A program made the position numbers and the translations under genes. Under the pieces are notes generated by a model that had not been told where the DNA came from, did no database searches, and worked only from the letters and a program-made list of their open reading frames with translations. DNA of 64,000 nucleotides from an uncultured Rhizobiaceae bacterium (GTDB taxonomy: Bacteria; Pseudomonadota; Alphaproteobacteria; Rhizobiales; Rhizobiaceae), in NCBI GenBank assembly GCA_958296345.1, contig CATQIJ010000001.1:62001-126000 (forward strand), in the 5' to 3' direction. Positions 57,549 to 64,000 of the stretch are shown piece by piece (the stretch's first letter is position 1; the number at the start of each line of letters is the position of its first letter).

Positions 57549-59516
57549 TTACCAGCCTCCTCCACCGCCGCCTCCTCCGCCGCCGCCAGAAGAGCCACCA
57601 CCTGAAAAACCAGATGAAGAAGATTTAGGAACTGGCATAGCGTCAGAAAATCCATCCTGCATGGAGGATGTGAAATCATCCATGGAATTTGACAAATCAT
57701 CAGTTCTAAAATCTCGCCCACGATACCAATCAGGTCGATAACTTGCGGCAACTGCCCCAGCAGCTATTGCCGCCGCTAACCAAACCTCAAAACTCTTTGA
57801 CAAGGTTTCTCCACCCCAAGCGCTACAGCATAAGGCAAAAAGCTCTTCGTAATGAGCTGTAGAAAAATCAGGTGCATCCTTCATATTCATACGGTCTTTT
57901 TCTGCCAATGTCAGATAAGTTTCAGCCCTTCAATTTCATCCATTTTGGCGCGCCCAAGTTTTGTTGGTGCACCAAGTAAAATGAAGATAAGACGTTTAAG
58001 ACAACAATGCCCACAACAGTTACTTCGGCCATGGATCTACGATAGCTGACAAAGCCACATTAGCCACAACACCTAACGTTGCAGACAAAAACCCAAACAT
58101 AATTACGCCTGTCACAATTAGATTGAAAATCTTTGCCACTAAACTTCTGGCTGTGAACACCTTTTTTGCAAAGCCGATAACAAAGATAGAAATAAGAGCG
58201 TGAATATGCCGCCTACAAAGATGAAGGCAAAAGCTTCTTCTGATAGTGAACTAAACACTAGGACAAAAATCAACGTAAACACAGAGAGCAGGATACCAAG
58301 TACGGCTATCCATCCGTTATGTTTATAAAACTTGCCGCGATGTTCTTTTTTCCATAGCAGTAGAAAAATTCACCTGCATAGATTTGACTTTTGAACCATT
58401 ACTCTTCGAAATGACCAGCTCGCCATCTCTTGAAGATTTTACTTTTTGCAATAGTGCAGCTTCCCCCACAGGAAGTAGCAGCTCATAATGTTTATTGGTC
58501 GCAGTAATATAAAGGTTCTTTGTTTTCTTTCTAAGGTTAACCAAGCCTTTCTAAGGTAACCAAGCCTTTGACGGCTAAGCTTAAAAATCCTGATGAAATC
58601 GCATCAAAGCCTTTTCCAGATAATCCCTTTTTATCAATATAATTTGACTAAGGCAGGTGACATATTATCTGAGATATCCCAACGTGGAACGATAACACCT
58701 TCTGGTAAATCACGCCCTATTCTCCACCAAGAAAGAAAATAGTAAAGACTAACAATTGCCAAAGCAATGATACCAATGATCATGGAGAGGTTATCATCCC
58801 ACCACCATTTAGAAATCTGGGCTTGGCTTGGAGGGTCTATGACGCCCTTGTCTACTTTAGCAAGAATTGTCATGCCTTCACGCGCATTAAGCGTTCTGGT
58901 TGTTCTGTATTTGATAACACGCTTGCCAGCTATTTTGCCAATGGTTGCATCTTTACCCTTGGCGCCTTGACGCCTGTAAAGACATCCCAATCTGTAGCGC
59001 TCGCACCTTCTGGCAATACAATTTGCGCCAGTATTTTTTCTATAGGAAAATCCCAAAAGTTGCCTGTGGCATTCCAGTAAACCTCATCATGGTTTTCAAA
59101 TACCGCATTTGGCTGTCTGTTTTATAGGTAATCGTATAAGTGTAGATCCCTTTAGGCAGGAAATAGTCCTTGCGACCTATGTAAATTCGGATGCCATTAG
59201 TTCTGTTTTCAATACGCGTGTTTTCGGTCTTGTCATCGCGTTTAACCGAAATTAGATCAAAGCCAACTTTACGGCGTTGCCATTTGCATCTTCATAATAA
59301 AGCGGGAAGTCACGGTAGATACCGCGTTTAATTTTACGACCTTCTGCGTTTACAACAATGGTTTTCTGTAACCGTAAAACTACCGTCTTTTGCTACTTGA
59401 ACCAGACTGTCAAAACGCTTGATGGTTTCTTTTGCACTTGAGGGAGTAATTGCGAACGTGCAAAAAAGCGCTACGCGTACAATACTTAAGCGCAGTATTT
59501 TGATAAAATGATTCAT
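57549..59516 (-). pseudogene. DUF2207 membrane protein with Gly-rich tail, many frameshifts
   Basis: Fragments in all three minus frames form one gene. It starts with a signal peptide and DSLVQVAKDGSFTVTEN, continues RGIYRDFPLYYED, YFLPKGIYTYTITYKT and YWNATGNFWDFPIE, then a helix (MIIGIIALAIVSLYYFLSWW) and GVIVPRWDISDNMSPA. It ends in a second hydrophobic part and a Gly/Ser tail (SGGGSSGGGGGGGG). This is the layout of DUF2207 proteins, often encoded beside LemA as here. Breaks include an inserted C near 59365 and a 19-base tandem duplication at 58528-58566. The full protein would be about 640 residues, in the inner membrane. Confidence 0.78.
58528..58566. repeat. 19-20 base tandem duplication inside the DUF2207 gene
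   Basis: TTTCTAAGGTTAACCAAGCC is followed at once by TTTCTAAGGTAACCAAGCC, one T shorter. Removing one unit restores the reading frame VKGLVNLRKKTKNLYITA, so the duplication is recent or artefactual. Confidence 0.8.
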
Positions 59517-59520
59517 TGGA

Positions 59521-60090
59521 TTAATTCCCGAAATCTACTTCTGGCACAGCACGATCTGCATCATTTTCAATCTCGAAGTAATCAGCTTGTTCAAACTTAA
59601 ACGTATTAGCAACCAGATTAGACGGGAAGCTTTCAACTCTAACGTTTAAATCTCTTGCAGCCCCATTATAATAACGGCGTGATAATAACGGCGTGCCATT
59701 TGGACTTCTGTTTCCATCTTGTCTAATGATTCTTGTAAATCACGAAAGTTCTCATTAGCTTTAGATCTGGATAATCTTCTGCAACGGCAAAAAGTTTACC
59801 CAATGCTTGGCTCAACATCCCTTCAGCTACTGCTCTGCCTGCAACATCTCCTGCTGGCACGCTTGGGCCCGGGTTCTCATTTCTGTGACTTCAGCTAGCG
59901 TATCTTTTTCATGTGAGGCATAACCCTTTACTGTTTCTAGCAAGTTCGGGATGAGATCGGCGCGGCGTTTGAGTTGCACATCGATACCACTCAAGCTTCA
60001 CGAACCATTTGCCGGCTTTTACAAGACCATTGTAAATTACAACAGCATAGGCTGCTATTGCCATACAATTCCGATTGCGATGTAATCCAT
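59521..60090 (-). pseudogene. lemA: LemA-family protein, frameshifted
   Basis: Frames combine to about 190 residues of LemA: start MDYIAIGIV at 60090 with a short helix, then [40 protein letters not shown], and SFPSNLVANTFKFEQADYFE. LemA proteins have one N-terminal helix and a long coiled helical bundle; their function is unclear. A 14-base perfect tandem duplication (59668-59695) and several one-base indels break it. It follows the hydrolase gene and precedes DUF2207, a common pairing. Confidence 0.85.
59668..59695. repeat. Perfect 14-base tandem duplication inside lemA
   Basis: The unit ATAATAACGGCGTG occurs twice without a gap. Deleting one copy restores ARRYYNGAARDLN, the conserved LemA sequence. 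Confidence 0.88.
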
Positions 60091-61043
60091 AGACGCTCTC
60101 CCACATTGAATACTTAATTACAGCATAGGTAAGCAAACGATTCGCAACAAGTTTTACGTTCTGTCTTTTGTGGAGAATGTTTAAACGGTAGGCTTTGCGC
60201 AAGAAACGTTCAACAGATCTGGTTACCTCTGCGCTTGTGCCAATACCTCTTGCAATTGAGCCATGCGTATAACGACGGCCATCAAATAGGGTTACCCTTG
60301 CACCCTTTGCACGTAAATCTGCACCAAACCCATTTGCAAGCACTTTCCTGCGAGCATAATTTGAGCCTGAGTACATAATCATATGTGGTGGCAAGCCCCC
60401 TCTTGGGCCTTTTCTTATATAAGTTACAGGTGACCATTTTATCCAGTTTTTTGGATTTGATCCAAATGCAGCTGCGTATACATACGGTAGACTACCGCGC
60501 ATACCGCCATAAGCTACCATATCATATGCTTGAACATCATTAGAAATTACGCCTGAAAGTTTTCCGCCAAGTCTTTTTGCTGCAATTAATGCGACAAGAT
60601 GAGAGCCTGCGGAATGGCCCATAATAACTATTTTTCTTTTGTCACCACCATAGCGAGAGATATTGTTTCGAACCCAGTTAATAGAGCGAACAATATCACG
60701 CACCTGACCATCGATGTTTGTACGAGGAACAGGTTTATAATCAACAGATACCAACATATACCCACGACGCGTTGCGAAGGTACCTGATTGTAAATCTTTG
60801 CGCGCGAACCTTTTATCCAGCCACCACCATGAACATAAAGTAAGATTGGTGCTTTTTTACCTGGTCTGAAGAGACGCCGAGACTTAACTGAAATTGGAGC
60901 ATGAATATCAATTTTTAAACCACCCCCAACAGACACACTTTGGTCACAATTCTGGTTGGCTTTTGTGCAGTTGTTTTAAGCGTTTGGGAATTTGCAATGT
61001 GAACTTGGCTAAAGCTTAGAAAAAGCGCTGCCAAACCAAACAT
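60091..61043 (-). pseudogene. Secreted alpha/beta hydrolase (esterase type), frameshifted
   Basis: At least three frames give an esterase/lipase of the HSL-like group: a signal-like start (MFGLAALFLSFSQV), then APILLYVHGGGWIKGS with the oxyanion HGGGW, VDYKPVP, IVIMGHSAGSHLVALIAAKR with the nucleophile Ser, and RYTHGSIARGIG with a probable catalytic His. Shifts lie near 60785 and 60950. The C-terminal end is uncertain: the frame runs on into lemA, and a stop at about 60179 appears in another frame. The substrate is unknown. Confidence 0.78.
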
Positions 61044-61263
61044 GAAAATACGTAAATCATTAAAATCAGCCCTTACGGAATCATAACCTATAATTGCCCC
61101 TAAAGATTAATCACCCATGACGGTACTAATTTCAAGAAATTTTCACGTAAAATTTATCAATGTGAACAAATAATATTAAATACTCCACCAGCAATAATGT
61201 CATATTTGCTAGATATGAGTTCTGTATAAACTTGTATACCAAAGAAAACTTCGAAAGAGATTT

Positions 61264-62899
61264 ATGAGCACTTATCTAACGCACCTGTTTTTTGCCTTTA
61301 TATTAGCCCTATCAACGATGATTACCCTCAATGCATCTTATGCATTTGATGAGCAGACTGCTCTCAAAAAACTCAAACTTACGCTCAAGAAAATAATATT
61401 ATTTTCACTTTTGGCTCAATAGAAAAACCTGACAACAAGACGCTCATCATCAAAAATGCTGATTATTTCGATGAAGAACATAATTCTCGCCAGCAGATAG
61501 AAACCATTACTTTAAGCAATGTTCGCGAGAGTAATAGCGGCACATTGCATTACGATTCTGTCGAAGTTTTAAATATCAAACAAAAAACAAAAAACAAAAT
61601 CCAACAATCAAGAATTCACCGTTTCTTTGAGCGTGTATATTCTGATGGTTTAAAGTTTTCTAGCGACCCAGTAGAGCAAGATGTTTTTTGGCCAAGCTAC
61701 ACCGCTTTTGGCGAGCTGACTAATATCTCTATAGAAACAAATGGCGAAGATCAGGACGTTAAACTATATTCCATCAGCAACAGTTGGAAGGTATTGAGCA
61801 AACTAATCTTCGTAACTTCATTTCAAAATCAGTAAAATTAGCGCCAGCAACCGGCACTTTTGAAACAGACAAAGACGAAACGATCGCTATTTCGTTAGGT
61901 GCTGTCACCATCGAAAACATGAAGCAATTTGGTAGCCATGGTTTTGATATCGGATTAATTGACATTGGCGCTTTTAACATGGGCATGAAAGCTAAGACTG
62001 GCGAAGCTATCGATATTATTTTTGATGGCATGACAATCGAGAATTTTTTTACGCCAGATCTCTCAATAGAAGGCCAGTTCAATTGTTTCGGACAAAGACT
62101 TACTGTAGAAATCAAACCCTTGTCTGTGGCCCTAAACGATAACAACTGATGGGTTGGAAACGTGGGCTCCGCCACGACAAGAAATGAAACAACCACCAAT
62201 ACAGTTAAAAGTGATGCACGTATTGAGGCAATGTACCTTGATTTCTCCGAGGTACCTCAATCGCCTAAAAATACTGAGGACGCTCAAAGCACTACAAGAA
62301 CTCAATCTCGTAAAGATGATTATCAATATTGAGGCAACTGGCATTTGGAGCGTGATACAGGTGTTCTGGAAATCTTGAAATATAATATTCAGCTTGAAGA
62401 TGGCGCAACTTTGGGCATGTCTGCTCGAGTCTCCGGTTACACTGAAGAAGTTGCTCACCAGCTCACTAAAGCGCTGAATACAATGAATTCTGAGCCAGAC
62501 GAAAAAGAAGAAAAGCGCTATAGCATTTCAAGCCATAGCAATATCTTGCTGGCCTGTCTATGAGCGCCTGGAAATCATATTGGACGACCAATCTTTACTC
62601 AACCGAATTGTGAATGCTCAAGCTAAAAAGTTAAAACAAGACCCTGAGCAAGTTAAAGGCATTGTAGGTCCGATGACAACGATCATGCTAACGCTGTACA
62701 ATGTACCAGAGCTTGCTACTCAAACAAGTCAAGCGCTGTAAACATTCATGCAAGGTAATAAAAAACTTTCAATCACAGCTGAGCCTACTAATGACTTGCG
62801 GTAACTGAAATGATTGCACTTGGCTCTGGTGCAAGTGCAGGCACTGTTACACCTGCTGATTTGGCCAAGCGTCTAAACCTGACCATCAAAGCAGAGTAA
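61264..62899 (+). pseudogene. Periplasmic protein of unknown function, many frameshifts
   Basis: ATG 61264 begins a signal peptide (LFFAFILALSTMITLNASYA). Coding pieces follow in changing frames: NNIIFTFGSIEKPDNKTLII, FERVYSDGLKFSSDPVEQDV, KLAPATGTFETDKDETIAIS, MKQFGSHGFDIGLIDIGAFN, GVLEILKYNIQLEDGATLGM, LEIILDDQSLLNRIVNAQAK and finally DLAKRLNLTIKAE with TAA at 62899. In full it would be about 540 residues. The pieces suggest beta-rich repeats built around IDIGAFNMG-like strands. I recognise no family. It converges on aspS across a strong terminator. Confidence 0.6.
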
Positions 62900-62903
62900 A
62901 AAT

Positions 62904-62934
62904 AAAAAGGCTCGAGAAAATCTCGAGCCTTTTT
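62904..62934. terminator. Bidirectional rho-independent terminator
   Basis: A perfect inverted repeat AAAAAGGCTCGAGA / TCTCGAGCCTTTTT with a short A loop lies between the convergent periplasmic protein gene and aspS. Confidence 0.92.
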
Positions 62935-62947
62935 AAACATTTAGCGT

Positions 62948-64000
62948 TTACTGCTTAGAGTTTGATTCAGTCTTCGCGTTCGGCATTAAACGAATACCAA
63001 GCTCAGATAATTGATTTGCATCTACGCCGCCGGCGCGCCCATTAGCAAATCTACTGCTTGCTGGTTCATTGGGAACATGGTGATTTCACGCAGATTCTTT
63101 GCACCACATAAAAGCATCACAACACGATCAACACCTGCTGCCATGCCGCCGTGTGGCGGTGCGCCGTACTGAATGCACGGTATAGGCCGCCGAAGCGTTC
63201 TTCTACTGTTACTCTTGAAAGACCTGCGCCCTCAAATGCCTTTACCATTGTTTCAGGTAAGTGGTTACGAATACCACCTGATGCAATTTCAAATCCGTTA
63301 CAACCAGATCGTACTGATAGGCTTTTAACGCCAGTTTCTTTTCTTCTGTATCTGCTGCTTCCAAAGCTTCCATGCCACCTTGTGGCATAGAGAATGGATT
63401 GTGCGCGAATTCAACTTTCTTGTTGTCTTCATCCCACTCATAAAACGGGAAGTTCTACAATCCAGCAAAGCTCAAAACGGCTCTCATCAATGAGGTTATT
63501 ATCTTCCGCAGCTTTTGTGCGCGCATTACCAGCGAATGTGGCAAACTTTGCAGGGTCGCCTGCGGCGAAGAATACTGCGTCACCTAACTCAAGGCCAAGC
63601 TGTAAGCGAAGTGCTTCTGCTCGTTCTTGCCAATATTTTTAGCAATTGGACCAGCAGCTTCAAATACGCCCTCTAGCTCGCGCCAGAAAATGTAACCCAT
63701 GCCTGGCTGGCCTTCATGTTGTGCCCAAGCGTTCATACGGTCACAGGCTTTACGGCTACCAGCACCTTTTGTAGGAATTGCCCAAACTTGGTTTTTTGCG
63801 TCTGCGTCTAGAATGCCTGCAAAGACTTTAAAATCAGAACCACGAAAATGCTCAGATACATCTTGCATTTCAATTGGGTTTCTAAGGTCAGGCTTGTCTG
63901 AACCATATTTGCGAATTGCTTCAATCGTGCGGGATACGGCGGAAGGTTTGTGAAACTGGCTTACCTTCTGCGAAATCTTCAAAGACGCCGCGCATGACAG
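62948..64000 (-). pseudogene. aspS: Aspartyl-tRNA synthetase, C-terminal part, many frameshifts; continues past the right edge
   Basis: The pieces are collinear with the AspRS C-terminal half. From the edge: [41 protein letters not shown]-domain [20 protein letters not shown], then [48 protein letters not shown]-like and [18 protein letters not shown], ending LMPNAKTESNSKQ at 62948. Indels counted by eye include extra bases near 63460 and 63920 and missing ones near 63030, 63170, 63300 and 63630. It charges tRNA-Asp and is essential, so these are probably sequence errors. Confidence 0.88.

Noticed and set aside
57549-57600. GGC/GCC-rich stretch as a structural DNA repeat
   Set aside because: It encodes the Gly-rich tail common in DUF2207 proteins.
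1-64000. CRISPR arrays, rRNA genes, insertion sequences
   Set aside because: No spaced direct repeats, rRNA-like sequence or transposase motifs were seen on either strand.

Overview
The window reads as a chromosomal segment of a low-GC (roughly 40% by eye) alphaproteobacterium of the Hyphomicrobiales (Rhizobiales). The evidence is gene order: ldtR/ldtP with DUF6163, hemB and bpt; glyA-nrdR-ribD-ribE-ribH-nusB-thiL; and bamE/bc1 chaperone/DUF177/plsX/fabH/ihfA/merR are typical alphaproteobacterial neighbourhoods. No rRNA, CRISPR array, prophage or recognisable insertion sequence was seen; the only RNA gene found is a tRNA-Pro(GGG).

Layout. 0-8 kb: MFS permease (cut by the left edge), secreted TPR protein, cyclase/aminotransferase operon divergent from AhpD/quinone reductase, AraC regulator, DUF4142 and SPW-repeat proteins. 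8-16 kb: nitrogen-compound metabolism (DUF1611/DgcN-like, DUF1989, BisC-like molybdoenzyme with an HD-domain protein, agmatinase family, argC), with a secreted six-repeat cysteine protein inside it. 16-18.8 kb: heme A synthase, a 1.35-kb gap with gene remnants, DUF2842. 18.8-28.5 kb: Wzx/Wzy-type exopolysaccharide locus (deacetylase, FemAB-like acyltransferase, Wzc, Wza, GT4, initiating phosphotransferase, polymerase) whose parts list resembles holdfast/unipolar-adhesin loci. 28.6-29.6 kb: a GC-richer ureohydrolase next to tRNA-Pro. 29.9-34.9 kb: MerR, ihfA, fabH, plsX, DUF177, bc1 chaperone, bamE. 34.9-44.7 kb: MFS, thiL, nusB, ribH, ribE, ribD, GNAT, deacetylase, two Lin0512 proteins, nrdR, glyA. 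44.9-57.5 kb: ldtP, ldtR, hybrid histidine kinase, DUF6163, hemB, P460-like cytochrome, bpt, DMT exporter, parC. 57.5-64 kb: DUF2207, LemA, alpha/beta hydrolase, a degraded periplasmic protein and aspS (cut by the right edge).

Quality warning. At least fifteen genes up to parC are broken by one-base indels, nearly all one-base deletions in short homopolymers, and the density rises sharply after 57.5 kb. Essential genes (thiL, parC, aspS) are hit, so most breaks are more likely sequence or assembly errors than real pseudogenes. Broken genes are entered once over their reconstructed span, with the break position given. Two further genes carry in-frame TAA codons.

The most unusual items are the six-repeat Cys-paired secreted protein (9961-11123), the holdfast-like polysaccharide locus with a degenerate kinase domain, the block of Lin0512/deacetylase/GNAT genes joined by 4-base overlaps inside the nrdR-rib operon, and the GGDD-motif ureohydrolase.
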